64,000 nucleotides of DNA, taken from positions 1 through 64,000 of the forward strand of contig NZ_JAPQNS010000004.1 in the NCBI RefSeq assembly GCF_028867935.1. The letters are read 5' to 3'. The notes beneath the pieces were generated by a model. The model saw only the letters and a list, made by a program, of their open reading frames with translations. It was not told the DNA's origin and ran no database searches. How positions within the stretch are numbered: position 1 is the stretch's first letter; each line of letters starts with the position of its first letter. A program made the translations under genes and the position numbers. Shown here piece by piece: positions 34,043 to 42,588 of the stretch. Source of the DNA: Flavobacterium sp. SUN052. Its GTDB lineage: Bacteria; Bacteroidota; Bacteroidia; Flavobacteriales; Flavobacteriaceae.

Positions 34043-36238
34043 CTATTTTTTGATGTCTGTTCCCAGTCGTTGGAGGTAGGCAATGAGCGCTACAATTTCG
34101 CGGTCGGCCGAGACCTTGATGCCTTCTTTAGCCAGCTTATCGCTGATTCCGGTGGCCTGTTTTTGTAGGTCTTCGGTGGCATACTTAATCTGCACATCGT
34201 CGTACGGAACGCCAACTTTACGGAGGGCATTCAGCTTATCGCTGGTGTGCGATACATCGAGTTTTTGTTCGAGCAACCAGGGGTACGGTGGCATAATAGA
34301 GCCGGGCGACATGGTTCCCGGATCGCGCATGTGGTGATAGTGCCATGAGTCGGGGTATTTGCTGCCTTCGCGGTGCAGATCGGGTCCGGTGCGTTTGCTA
34401 CCCCACAAAAATGGGTGGTCATACACAAACTCGCCCGCTTTGGAATACTCCCCGTAGCGTTCGGTTTCAGATCGGAACGGGCGTATCATCTGGCTGTGGC
34501 ACCCCACGCAACCCTCACGGATGTACAGATCGCGGCCTTCTACTTCAAGTGCTGTGTAGGGCTGCACAGCAGCAATGGTCGGTACGTTGCTCTGCACCAT
34601 AAATGTTGGTATCAATTCGATGGCCGTGCCAACCAGAATCACTACCAGCGAAGCTACCAGAAACTGAATAGGCCGGCGTTCCAGCACCCGGTGCCAGTAC
34701 GTATCGTCGCCAGCGGGTTTGTACGCTTTCAGCAAGGCGGGTGCTTCGGCGGGTTCGTTGGCCGTGAGTGTACCAGCGGCCATTGTTTTAAAGAGGTTAT
34801 ACGCCATCAGAATGGCCCCCGCCAGATACAATGTTCCGCCAATGGCCCGCATCCGGTGCATAGGCAACAGTTGCAGCGTAGTCTCCAGAAAATTTCCGTA
34901 ACGAAGGGTGCTTTCGGGAGTAAACTCTTTCCACATCATACCCTGGGTGAAGCCCGATATGTACATTGGCACGGCATAGAACAGGATGCCCAGCGTACCC
35001 AGCCAGAAGTGAATGCTAAGCAGTTGCTTTGAATGGAGGGGGGTGTGATACATGCGTGGAATGAGCCAGTACAGCATGGCAAAGGTCAAAAAGCCGTTCC
35101 AGCCAAGAGCCCCAACGTGTACGTGAGCAACAATCCAGTCGGTAAAGTGAGCAATGGCGTTCACGTTTTTGAGCGACAATAGCGGCCCTTCCAGTGTTGC
35201 CATACCGTAGGCGGTGAGGCCTACCACCATAAACTTCAGAATGGTGTCTTCGCGCACTTTATCCCAGGCACCACGCAGGGTGAGCAGACCGTTGATCATA
35301 CCACCCCACGATGGAGCAATAAGCATGATCGAGAAGACAACACCCAGCGATTGCGCCCAGTCGGGCAGCGATGAATAAAGCAAATGGTGAGGGCCAGCCC
35401 AGATGTACAGGAATATCAGAGCCCAGAAGTGAAGAATTGAGAGTTTATACGAGTACACCGGCCGGTTAGCCATTTTGGGCAGGTAGTAATACATCATGCC
35501 CAGATACGGTGTTGTCAGGAAGAATGCCACCGCATTGTGGCCGTACCACCACTGCACCAGCGCGTCCTGCACACCCGCATAAACGGAGTAGCTTTTGAGG
35601 AAGCTGACGGGCATTTCCATCGAGTTGACAATGTGTAGCACTGCTACCGTTACGAACGTAGCAATGTAAAACCAGATGGCTACGTAGATATGCCGCTCCC
35701 GCCGTTTGATGATCGTACCGAACATGTTGATGCCAAATACCACCCAAACAAGAGTGATGGCAATATCGATTGGCCATTCTAATTCGGCGTATTCTTTGGA
35801 GGTTGTAATGCCAAGTGGTAGCGTTGCCACGGCCGACAGAATAATCAATTGCCAGCCCCAGAAGTGAATTTTACTGAGCAGATCAGAAAACATCCGGGCC
35901 TTGCAGAGTCGTTGCAGGGAGTAATAAACACCCATGAAAATGGCATTACCCACAAATGCAAAAATGACTGCATTTGTGTGCAGTGGACGGATACGCCCGA
36001 ACGTGGTGTATTGATTTCCCAAGTTGGCGGCTGGCGCAAAGAGTTGAGTAGCCACAATTACGCCCACAAGCATGCCAATGATACCCCAGATTATGGTGGC
36101 AATAGCAAAATCACGGACGATCAGATTGTCGTAACTAAAGCGTTCGGCAACAAGTGGCTGGCCTGGGGGGGGCTGGCCAATAGCTTCCCGGTCCGGCGAA
36201 ATAATGATGGTTTGCTGGTTGGTAATGGCAGGGTTCAT
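34043..36238 (-). CDS. ccoNO: Fused CcoN-CcoO, catalytic cbb3 cytochrome c oxidase subunits I/II
   Basis: 731 residues. The N-terminal part (about 1-480) is the twelve-span haem-copper oxidase subunit I, with WWYGHNAVAFFLTTPYLGMMYY and HVHVGALGWNGF supplying haem and CuB His ligands. The C-terminal part (about 520-731) is the CcoO mono-haem cytochrome c, REGCVGCHSQMIRP, with Met ligand near MSPGSIMPPYPWLL. Fusion of N and O is characteristic of Bacteroidota. The enzyme reduces oxygen with high affinity and pumps protons. Its start overlaps ccoS by four bases. Confidence 0.92.
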   Translation of the reverse strand: MNPAITNQQTIIISPDREAIGQPPPGQPLVAERFSYDNLIVRDFAIATIIWGIIGMLVGVIVATQLFAPAANLGNQYTTFGRIRPLHTNAVIFAFVGNAIFMGVYYSLQRLCKARMFSDLLSKIHFWGWQLIILSAVATLPLGITTSKEYAELEWPIDIAITLVWVVFGINMFGTIIKRRERHIYVAIWFYIATFVTVAVLHIVNSMEMPVSFLKSYSVYAGVQDALVQWWYGHNAVAFFLTTPYLGMMYYYLPKMANRPVYSYKLSILHFWALIFLYIWAGPHHLLYSSLPDWAQSLGVVFSIMLIAPSWGGMINGLLTLRGAWDKVREDTILKFMVVGLTAYGMATLEGPLLSLKNVNAIAHFTDWIVAHVHVGALGWNGFLTFAMLYWLIPRMYHTPLHSKQLLSIHFWLGTLGILFYAVPMYISGFTQGMMWKEFTPESTLRYGNFLETTLQLLPMHRMRAIGGTLYLAGAILMAYNLFKTMAAGTLTANEPAEAPALLKAYKPAGDDTYWHRVLERRPIQFLVASLVVILVGTAIELIPTFMVQSNVPTIAAVQPYTALEVEGRDLYIREGCVGCHSQMIRPFRSETERYGEYSKAGEFVYDHPFLWGSKRTGPDLHREGSKYPDSWHYHHMRDPGTMSPGSIMPPYPWLLEQKLDVSHTSDKLNALRKVGVPYDDVQIKYATEDLQKQATGISDKLAKEGIKVSADREIVALIAYLQRLGTDIKK

Positions 36239-36456
36239 AGCACAGAAATAGAGGTTTGAGTACGGGGGTGTTTCGGCGTTACGGCTGGAGTAATCTCCGC
36301 AGTCCGACGTTCCGGGTCATCATCCTCGGTCAGGATGCGTAGCGAAGGCGTATAGAGATCGTCTTGCTGCCCCGTGCGCATGGCCCAGATAAAGGCGCCC
36401 AGGAAGCTGAGCGCCATTAGCAGACTTATTCCGATCATAAAGAAGATGACTGACAT
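36235..36456 (-). CDS. ccoS: CcoS cbb3 oxidase maturation protein
   Basis: About 73 residues from the ATG at 36456 (MSVIFFMIGISLLMALSFLG). One N-terminal span is followed by the conserved FIWAMRTGQQDDLYTPSLRIL, as in CcoS proteins needed for cofactor insertion. First gene of the cbb3 operon; ATGA overlap with the fused ccoNO. The C-terminal tail is variable and hydrophilic. Confidence 0.85.
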   Translation of the reverse strand: MSVIFFMIGISLLMALSFLGAFIWAMRTGQQDDLYTPSLRILTEDDDPERRTAEITPAVTPKHPRTQTSISVL

Positions 36457-36477
36457 ACCTGTTGTGTTTAACAGGCA

Positions 36478-36542
36478 CAAAGGTGTTGGCTACAGCCCCG
36501 GTGTGGGATGAGCGTTGTCAACCAGGAAGATGATAAAGATCA
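36478..36542 (-). promoter_or_regulatory. FNR-like site plus -7 element of the cbb3 operon
   Basis: TGAT-AAAG-ATCA at 36531-36542, then on the minus strand CACCTTTG at 36478-36485 after exactly 45 bp; the ccoS ATG follows 21 bp later. FNR-type control of cbb3 operons is well established in other bacteria. Confidence 0.68.
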
Positions 36543-36670
36543 GTAAGGGAATGGAGTATCCTCGGTCAGTAAAGACACAGACCACTCGCGTGCATAAAAT
36601 AAAAATAGCACCGCTTGTTGGGCGGTGCTGTGGAAAATCACAAGATAACGGGATAGGTAATAAAATGATT

Positions 36671-37948
36671 TTAAGCGCTAAGGGCCACTAACCGATCGAG
36701 CCGGTTGATTGATTGAATAACTGACCGAACCGTGTGGTAATTGATTTTCCAGGAATGGCCCATGTGCGTCCAGATCGGTTGTCCGTCGCGGGTCATCAGC
36801 GGCCACCATTCGCCGGTTTCAGGGTTCACCATTTTGTCGAGCACAAAGCGGTGAACGTTATCGTAGGCTTGCCAGTACAGGTCATCGCCGGTAAGTCGGT
36901 AGGCATCCAGAAACGCAATCAGAATTTCGGCCTGCTGCCAGAACTCTTTTTCCTGATCATAAACGGCTCCACTATGCGCTCCTTCCACAAAAACACCACC
37001 CATCTCCCAATCAACACCATACGTAACGGCATGATGCAGGGCTTTGTCAAAGACAGGGCGGTAAGCATCATACGGTAATTTCAATACGTCGAGCGCGTGA
37101 AGCAGCAACCAGCCAAACTCACCGTTGTGGCCGTAGCTGGTGTTGTCTGTGGCGGCCTGTTTGATGCCCCCATCGGCAAAGCGGTCCCAACCCCAGATTA
37201 CGTCGAACTTGATTTGCGGAGCCACCTGCCAATCGGCCCAGAACTGAGGCACCCCCGTACCATACACCGGGTGCATAATACGCGTAATGAGCAGGTCGAT
37301 GACTTCGAGCAGCTTCCGGCGATGCAACGGCAACTGACTGGCCTCGTACAAGGTAGTAAAGGCTTCCATCAAGTGCATATGTACGTCGAGAGTTTTGCGG
37401 TCGCCCCCGGCAGAACCGGGTCCACACAGGGTCCAGTCGCGATGGAACACCTCGAAGTAGCCGCCGTAGCAGGTATCCACGGCATTCTTTTGCAGCAGGT
37501 CAAACAGTTGTGTCGCATAGGTTAGGCCGCGCGGATCGCCAGTAGCCAGCGTGTATTCGCTCAGACAGTAAATGGCAAAACTCTGCCCGTAAACGATCTT
37601 TTGGTCGTTGAGGACGTTGCCCCGCCGGTCGGTCATCCAATAAAAGCCGCCGTGCTCGTTGTCCCACATCCGGTCGATCAGGTAATCGACACCGTGCCGG
37701 GCCAGAGCTGCCAAATCAACTTCTCCAGAATAACCCGCCCGGTGCGCTGATGAATACGTATAAATAGACCGTGTCTGCGAAATCAGTGATTTTTCATCAG
37801 TGCCCACATCGTTGCCGTGCTGGTCGAAATGGGTAATGAATCCGCCATTTTCATGGTCGGCAGTGCGACTCGTCCAGAAAGGTAGTAGTTGCTGAGTCAG
37901 ATGGGTGTGAAGTTCCTGACGGTGCTGTTGAATGACTTGCGGGTTCAT
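36671..37948 (-). CDS. AGE-family epimerase (cellobiose/mannobiose 2-epimerase type)
   Basis: 425 residues with the (α/α)6-barrel of the N-acylglucosamine 2-epimerase superfamily. Markers include HENGGFITHFDQHGN, SLISQTRSIYTYSSAHRAG, HGGFYWMTDRRGN, DVHMHLMEAFTTLYEAS and GHSWKINYHTVRSV with conserved His. The pattern fits cellobiose 2-epimerase, which turns β-1,4-disaccharides with reducing glucose or mannose into their 2-epimers. In Bacteroides a mannobiose epimerase works with a GH130 phosphorylase, and a GH130 gene lies close by. Its start overlaps the upstream kinase gene by ATGA. Confidence 0.8.
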   Translation of the reverse strand: MNPQVIQQHRQELHTHLTQQLLPFWTSRTADHENGGFITHFDQHGNDVGTDEKSLISQTRSIYTYSSAHRAGYSGEVDLAALARHGVDYLIDRMWDNEHGGFYWMTDRRGNVLNDQKIVYGQSFAIYCLSEYTLATGDPRGLTYATQLFDLLQKNAVDTCYGGYFEVFHRDWTLCGPGSAGGDRKTLDVHMHLMEAFTTLYEASQLPLHRRKLLEVIDLLITRIMHPVYGTGVPQFWADWQVAPQIKFDVIWGWDRFADGGIKQAATDNTSYGHNGEFGWLLLHALDVLKLPYDAYRPVFDKALHHAVTYGVDWEMGGVFVEGAHSGAVYDQEKEFWQQAEILIAFLDAYRLTGDDLYWQAYDNVHRFVLDKMVNPETGEWWPLMTRDGQPIWTHMGHSWKINYHTVRSVIQSINRLDRLVALSA

Positions 37949-38988
37949 AAAGGGATAGAATAGGTGGTGAGCAATTGCTGAATTTCGTGGGGCGTAGCGG
38001 TTCCCGTTTGACCGAGTTTCTGGACCGTGACGGCCGCAGCCAGGTTAGCTACCGCCAGGCTGCGGCCTGGATCGATACCGGCACTCAGCGTAGCGGCTAG
38101 CGTGGCCACCACCGTATCGCCCGCGCCTACGGTGTCGAGTGGCCCCGGCAACGCCAGCCCATCTACCGACCACACTGCATCTGACCCCACGTAAAGCATA
38201 CCGGCCTCGCCCCGTGTCACCACAACCGGTCCATTTATCTGTCGGGCGAGCGTTGTGCCGTGTTCGATGCACCAGTCCAGGCTGGGCGTTTCAGGTGGGG
38301 TGATACCTAGAAAGCGGGCCAGTTCGGCAGTATTTACCTTCAGGGTGACGCCCCGCATCAACGAACCGCTGTCGCGTAAGTCGGCAATGTATCCTACGGA
38401 TGGGTGGTTTCGGATAAGCTCGTTTAGTGGATCAATGCGGTTGGGCGTGAGCAACGGCCGACGAAATTGCTGGTTAATAATCAATATATCGAGTTGAGGA
38501 AGCAGCTGATTCAACCCGTCGAACAGCCGAGCAAACAGGGAATCGGATAAGGTATTTCGGTTGCCAAAGTCAATGCGGTTTGCTTCGGTTTGGCCCTGCA
38601 TCGGTTTGGTATACACGCAGGTGTCCCAGCCGTCGGTAGCTGTCAGCAGGTAATCTGTATGAACGCCCTGCTGCCCGAAGAGGTGATGCATTTCACGGCC
38701 AAACAGATCGGGACCAACGCAACCAATCGCCCAAATCTGCCCCACGCCTAGTGCCAGCAGATTTTGCACTACATTGCCGGCGGCCCCCAGTGATGCTTTT
38801 GGCTGATGGCCCCAATGCACGTCGAGACCCGTTTCGAGCGAGTGTTCATCAGTCTGCGTAGCGTGGTCAAAATAGAAATCGATGGCAAAATCGCCAATCA
38901 CGCCCACCTTTAGCTGGGCCATGCGGCCGAACAGCGGCATCAGGTCGTTAAGATGTATTGTGCTGGCAGTCAGGGGCGACGGATTCAT
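37945..38988 (-). CDS. PfkB-family sugar kinase (RfaE-like)
   Basis: 347 residues. The start KVGVIGDFAIDFYFD, ASLGAAGNVVQNLLALG and the C-terminal catalytic GAGDTVVATLAATL place it in the ribokinase family, closest in style to the heptose-7-phosphate kinase domain of RfaE/HldE, but without the cytidylyltransferase domain. Substrate unknown. It is translationally coupled to the downstream epimerase, so a role in mannose/glucose disaccharide use is possible but unproven. Confidence 0.75.
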   Translation of the reverse strand: MNPSPLTASTIHLNDLMPLFGRMAQLKVGVIGDFAIDFYFDHATQTDEHSLETGLDVHWGHQPKASLGAAGNVVQNLLALGVGQIWAIGCVGPDLFGREMHHLFGQQGVHTDYLLTATDGWDTCVYTKPMQGQTEANRIDFGNRNTLSDSLFARLFDGLNQLLPQLDILIINQQFRRPLLTPNRIDPLNELIRNHPSVGYIADLRDSGSLMRGVTLKVNTAELARFLGITPPETPSLDWCIEHGTTLARQINGPVVVTRGEAGMLYVGSDAVWSVDGLALPGPLDTVGAGDTVVATLAATLSAGIDPGRSLAVANLAAAVTVQKLGQTGTATPHEIQQLLTTYSIPL

Positions 38989-39063
38989 GAAAAAAGGATG
39001 TCGGTAAGGACGGCTGTTTTTTGCCTTTGCCTGGTGGTGGCATCGACGTAAGAAACTGGTCTG

Positions 39064-40200
39064 ATGCCCAAAATCTACTCATACATGCTCAACCGTCTGC
39101 CCCTGAATCGCTCGCTTGCCAACACCCTTGTTGCCCTGTTGTTACCGGTGTTGCTGGTTGCTCAGCCCATCACCCAGAAAGCCTGGATGCTGGGTCCTTT
39201 TCAGAAACTGAATGCACAGAATCCGATCATAACAGAACAGGCCAGTACAACATTTGCCTGCCCCTTACGGGGTGAAACCGTACGTTGGGAAGAGAAAGAT
39301 GTATTCAACCCTGCGGCCGTGGTGCGCAATGGCAAGGTCTATATGCTTTACCGGGCCGAGGATGTGGTGGGCAAATACGCCGGTACTTCGCGGCTCGGTT
39401 TGGCCGTCAGCTCCGACGGGGTCCATTTTCGACGCATGCCCAAGCCGGTTTTCTATCCCGACAACGACGCCCTGAAAGCCTACGAATGGGAGGGGGGATG
39501 CGAAGATCCCCGCGTGGTCGAAAGCGTAAATGGCGTGTATGTGATGACCTATACCGCCTACAACGGCGACAAAGCCCGCTTGTGCGTGGCAACCTCGCGT
39601 GACCTGATCACCTGGCAGAAACACGGTCTGGCGTTCGACGGTTTTGCCGACGGTAAATATCGTAACGCCTGGTCGAAGTCGGGGGCTATCGTTTGTCGGC
39701 GGGTGGGCAACCGGATCGTAGCGCAAAAAATCAACGGTAAATACTGGATGTACTGGGGCGATCAACCGCAGCTGCGCATTGCGACATCAAAGGATTTACT
39801 CCATTGGACTCCCCTTGAAACAGACGGAAAAATTGTGCCCGTAGCGGAATCGCGCCGGGGTACGCACGACGTTCGGCTCATTGAACCTGGGCCCTACGCT
39901 ATGCTGACTCCCGCTGGTATTCTGCTCATATACAACGGTATGAACAGAGCTAAAGACGGTGATCCAAACCTGCCCGAAGGCGCGTATACGGGAGGTCAAT
40001 TGCTGTTCGATGCTACTGACCCGGCCAAGCTGATTGACCGTTCTGAATCGTATTTTATTCGTCCCGATCAGCCTTATGAGATGCATGGGCAAGTGAATCA
40101 GGTGGTTTTTCTGGAGGGAATGGTGCCGTTTCGGGGGCGGTGGTTCCTCTACTACGGCACGGCTGATTCGAAAATCGGCGTAGCCGAAGCCAGGCAGTAG
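39064..40200 (+). CDS. Secreted GH130-family glycosidase/phosphorylase
   Basis: 378 residues. A signal peptide ends near LLPVLLVAQP; an ATG at 39085 gives a more usual leader. The five-bladed propeller fold of GH130 is indicated by EEKDVFNPAAVVRNGKVYML, SRLGLAVSSDG, EGGCEDPRVV, a later GTHDVRLIEPGP and FYYGTAD-like LYYGTADSKIGVA. Most phosphorylases of GH130 are cytosolic; an exported member is more likely a β-1,2-mannosidase-like enzyme. Divergently transcribed from the kinase-epimerase pair, suggesting mannose-containing glycans as targets. Confidence 0.8.
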   Translation: MPKIYSYMLNRLPLNRSLANTLVALLLPVLLVAQPITQKAWMLGPFQKLNAQNPIITEQASTTFACPLRGETVRWEEKDVFNPAAVVRNGKVYMLYRAEDVVGKYAGTSRLGLAVSSDGVHFRRMPKPVFYPDNDALKAYEWEGGCEDPRVVESVNGVYVMTYTAYNGDKARLCVATSRDLITWQKHGLAFDGFADGKYRNAWSKSGAIVCRRVGNRIVAQKINGKYWMYWGDQPQLRIATSKDLLHWTPLETDGKIVPVAESRRGTHDVRLIEPGPYAMLTPAGILLIYNGMNRAKDGDPNLPEGAYTGGQLLFDATDPAKLIDRSESYFIRPDQPYEMHGQVNQVVFLEGMVPFRGRWFLYYGTADSKIGVAEARQ

Positions 40201-40214
40201 TGCGGCTGGGGGGA

Positions 40215-40387
40215 TAAGACAAGTTTATACGTTGAGCGTAAGTTTAGTCAAATTGCTGTCGCGAGGGGCTTCGACTCCGCTCAGCCTGACCCAACAGTTG
40301 ACTCAAAATAGGTACTTACGCTCCAGCGACCTGTCAGGCTGAGCGGAGTCGAAGCCCCTCGCGACAGCAATTTTCAAACTTGTCTTA
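40215..40387. repeat. Large hairpin repeat (MITE/REP-like element)
   Basis: Perfect 41-bp inverted arms (40250-40290 and 40333-40373, containing CTTCGACTCCGCTCAGCC) are separated by 42 bp. Outer 12-bp arms TAAGACAAGTTT / AAACTTGTCTTA are at 40215-40226 and 40376-40387. Spacing between outer and inner arms is asymmetric (23 versus 2 bp). There is no coding capacity. It could also terminate the GH130 transcript. Confidence 0.8.
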
Positions 40388-40407
40388 CACCTAGCTAGGA
40401 GGATTCC

Positions 40408-40472
40408 TGACCATTGTCAGTTAGTTGCCTGATCGTAGTCAGTTCCTGAAATGGGTGGTACGTGCAATTTTA
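40408..40472 (+). promoter_or_regulatory. Tandem FNR-like sites plus -7 element of gene 40498
   Basis: TGAC-CATT-GTCA (40408-40419) and TGAT-CGTA-GTCA (40430-40441), both perfect, are 22 bp apart. CAATTTTA at 40465-40472 lies 23 bp after the proximal and 45 bp after the distal site. It argues that translation starts at ATG 40498, not at GTG 40462. Confidence 0.68.
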
Positions 40473-40497
40473 CGGCACAAAAAACACCCGGTTACTC

Positions 40498-40902
40498 ATG
40501 AATACCACTCGTATCCCCGTTCTACAAACCTGCCGTACCCAACACAAAAACTGGGCATCAGAATTGACCCAGAGCGAAGCGGACATCGATCAGTTAATGG
40601 CTTTGCTGGCCGAGTTACCCACTGACACATACCGGAGTTTTAATCACCAGACAAGCGATTACGCCCAGATACTGAGTCAGTTGAAGACACGTATTCACGA
40701 TGTTCTGACCGACGTTGTGTGCCAGGGCCAACAGTGCGCACCGGGCGAAGATACGGTGGTTGCGGCTTCGTGCCCCGACCCCCATTTTCAGCAGCCTGCA
40801 ACTCGTAATTCGTTGATCTCCAATTTGTCAATGGAATACAACCAGATTAAAGACCGTTGCCATGCGTTTTTAGGCGAACTGATGCGGCTTAACCTGATCT
40901 AA
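40498..40902 (+). CDS. Unknown helical protein under dual FNR-like sites
   Basis: 134 residues from the ATG at 40498 (MNTTRIPVLQTCRTQHKNWA). I do not recognise the family. It is predicted helical, with several Cys: CQGQQCAPGED resembles a short metal or redox pair, and CPDPH follows. The C-terminus is EYNQIKDRCHAFLGELMRLN. There is no signal peptide. The promoter has two perfect FNR-like sites, the strongest arrangement in the window, so it is probably highly induced under the inducing condition. It is followed 67 bp later by the desaturase. Confidence 0.6.
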   Translation: MNTTRIPVLQTCRTQHKNWASELTQSEADIDQLMALLAELPTDTYRSFNHQTSDYAQILSQLKTRIHDVLTDVVCQGQQCAPGEDTVVAASCPDPHFQQPATRNSLISNLSMEYNQIKDRCHAFLGELMRLNLI

Positions 40903-40969
40903 TCAACCCAACCTTTCGAACTTCCTTTATTTTTAGGCCCAATAGCTGGTGCCGCTCACTTTCTATTAC

Positions 40970-41719
40970 ATGATTATTATTGCTTTTTTTCTGTTGCACT
41001 GGTATCTGTCAGTGACCATGCAGACTTTTTTTCTCCACCGTTATGCCGCCCACCAGATGTTTACCATGAGTCCGGGCTGGGAAAAGTTTTTCTATACATT
41101 GACCTTTATCAGTCAGGGATCGTCGTTTCTTAGTCCGCGGGCTTACGGAATTATGCACCGCCTGCACCACGCTCATGCCGATACCGAGGATGATCCGCAC
41201 TCACCCGGGTATTCTAAAAATCTGTTCGATATGATGTGGAAGACCCGTTTGATCTACAATGACATTCTGAACAACCGGGATAATGTTCCGGCAAAATTCA
41301 AGAAAGGCGTACCCAACTGGGAGTTCATGGAGTGGCTGGGGGACCGTTGGCCGGTGCGGCTGGCCTGGGGAACGGCGTATACCCTGTTTTATATTCAGTT
41401 TGCCCCATCACCCTGGTTTTTTCTGCTGTTGCCGATCCATTTCCTGATGGGACCCGTTCATGGGGCCATTATCAACTGGTACGCACATCGTTACGGCTAT
41501 ACAAACTTCAAACTGGATGATACGGCCAAAAATCTGTTGCCGTTTGATTTTCTGATGATGGGTGAATCGTACCACAACAATCACCATAAATTCGGCGGAC
41601 GCCCTAACTTTGGCGGTTTCCGCTGGCACGAGTTCGACCCGGCTTACCCGGTTATTTTGTTGCTCAACAAGCTGGGTGTTGTTCAACTGCGCCTAGGCCG
41701 CGACGAAGCGTATATGTAA
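40970..41719 (+). CDS. Acyl-lipid/acyl-CoA desaturase (Δ9 type)
   Basis: About 249 residues from the ATG at 40970; a GTG at 40949 is possible. A di-iron membrane desaturase with His boxes HRYAAHQ, HRLHHAHAD and YHNNHHKFGG, plus about four spans. It inserts a double bond in fatty acyl chains using oxygen and an electron donor and so keeps membranes fluid. TATTTTTA at 40928-40935 may be its -7 element, with a weak TGAT-CTA-ATCA upstream at 40895. The haemoglobin gene follows after 17 bp, probably in the same operon, and may assist oxygen supply or NO removal. Confidence 0.83.
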   Translation: MIIIAFFLLHWYLSVTMQTFFLHRYAAHQMFTMSPGWEKFFYTLTFISQGSSFLSPRAYGIMHRLHHAHADTEDDPHSPGYSKNLFDMMWKTRLIYNDILNNRDNVPAKFKKGVPNWEFMEWLGDRWPVRLAWGTAYTLFYIQFAPSPWFFLLLPIHFLMGPVHGAIINWYAHRYGYTNFKLDDTAKNLLPFDFLMMGESYHNNHHKFGGRPNFGGFRWHEFDPAYPVILLLNKLGVVQLRLGRDEAYM

Positions 41720-41736
41720 GTATATTTTAGAAAGGA

Positions 41737-42138
41737 ATGACAACGCTCAACGATATTCAAACTGAAGCCGACGTAGCCTTTTTTCTGGAGCGTTTCTACG
41801 AGCGCGTCCGGAAAGACCCCGACTTGGGCCACATCTTTGATGAGGTAGCCCAGGTCGATTGGCCTACCCATATGCCCCGTATTATTGCGTTTTGGTCGAC
41901 TCTTTTGCTTGGAACCAACACGTATGGCGGCAACCCCATGCGGCCGCATTTTGCGCTGGCCATGGAAACGCCTTTCACACCCGCCCACTTCGATCAATGG
42001 CTGGCATATTTCCAGCAAACCTTAACCGAGAATTTCGTAGGGCCTCGCGCCGATGAAGCCCTCATGCGGGCTCAAAGTATTGCCGCCGTGATGCAAAGCC
42101 GATTATATCAAATGGGCTTGCTGGTGACTGAGGAGTAG
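41737..42138 (+). CDS. Group III truncated haemoglobin
   Basis: 133 residues with the short globin layout: FLERFYERVRKDPDLGHIF, then WPTHMPRIIAFWSTLLLGTNTYGGNPM, PHFALAM (proximal His) and FDQWLAYFQQTL with the conserved Trp. This matches class III (P) truncated haemoglobins, linked to microaerobic life and nitric-oxide or peroxide defence. Probably co-transcribed with the desaturase. Confidence 0.82.
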   Translation: MTTLNDIQTEADVAFFLERFYERVRKDPDLGHIFDEVAQVDWPTHMPRIIAFWSTLLLGTNTYGGNPMRPHFALAMETPFTPAHFDQWLAYFQQTLTENFVGPRADEALMRAQSIAAVMQSRLYQMGLLVTEE

Positions 42139-42285
42139 AAGTCTTCAGCAGAGGAACGTTGCGTTATTTTGCGTAATTTTGGTTAAACGAATCTCAAGAG
42201 AAATGCCTCTGTGAAATCATCAGAGCGTAATTCCTGAAAACGTTGTGGTTAAGAATCGGGTGATTATTATTTAATACGCAACAGC

Positions 42286-42588
42286 ATGACAACGCTATCG
42301 AACGATACTCTGGAAACCACTGTACGCGAGCTGGGTTACGATGACGTCCGGCAGTTTGCGAAGCTCCAAGCAATGAACCTACTTAATCGTCGGGTTCGCG
42401 AACAGGAAACGATAGTGCGGTCGTATGAGCAAAAGTACCAGACTAACTGGGACGATTTTGCTACCCGGACAGAATTGGCTACTGAGGGCATTATCGAGCG
42501 TGAAGATGACGAAATGGCTTGGGAGGCCGCGCTAACGTATCTAGCTCACCTCCGGCAACGGCTGCAAGGTCTTCAGGAAAGCGTATGA
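42286..42588 (+). CDS. TumA-like antitoxin candidate
   Basis: A 100-residue acidic, mostly helical protein (MTTLSNDTLETTVRELGYDD). It lies directly upstream of a TumE/DUF6516-like gene and overlaps it by ATGA. Gene order, coupling and acidity fit the antitoxin of the pair. No DNA-binding motif is certain; the assignment rests mainly on the neighbour. Confidence 0.6.
   Translation: MTTLSNDTLETTVRELGYDDVRQFAKLQAMNLLNRRVREQETIVRSYEQKYQTNWDDFATRTELATEGIIEREDDEMAWEAALTYLAHLRQRLQGLQESV

Noticed and set aside
34373..35032. 219-codon frame antisense to the ccoNO gene
   Set aside because: It lies wholly opposite a strongly conserved oxidase gene and has no recognisable features.
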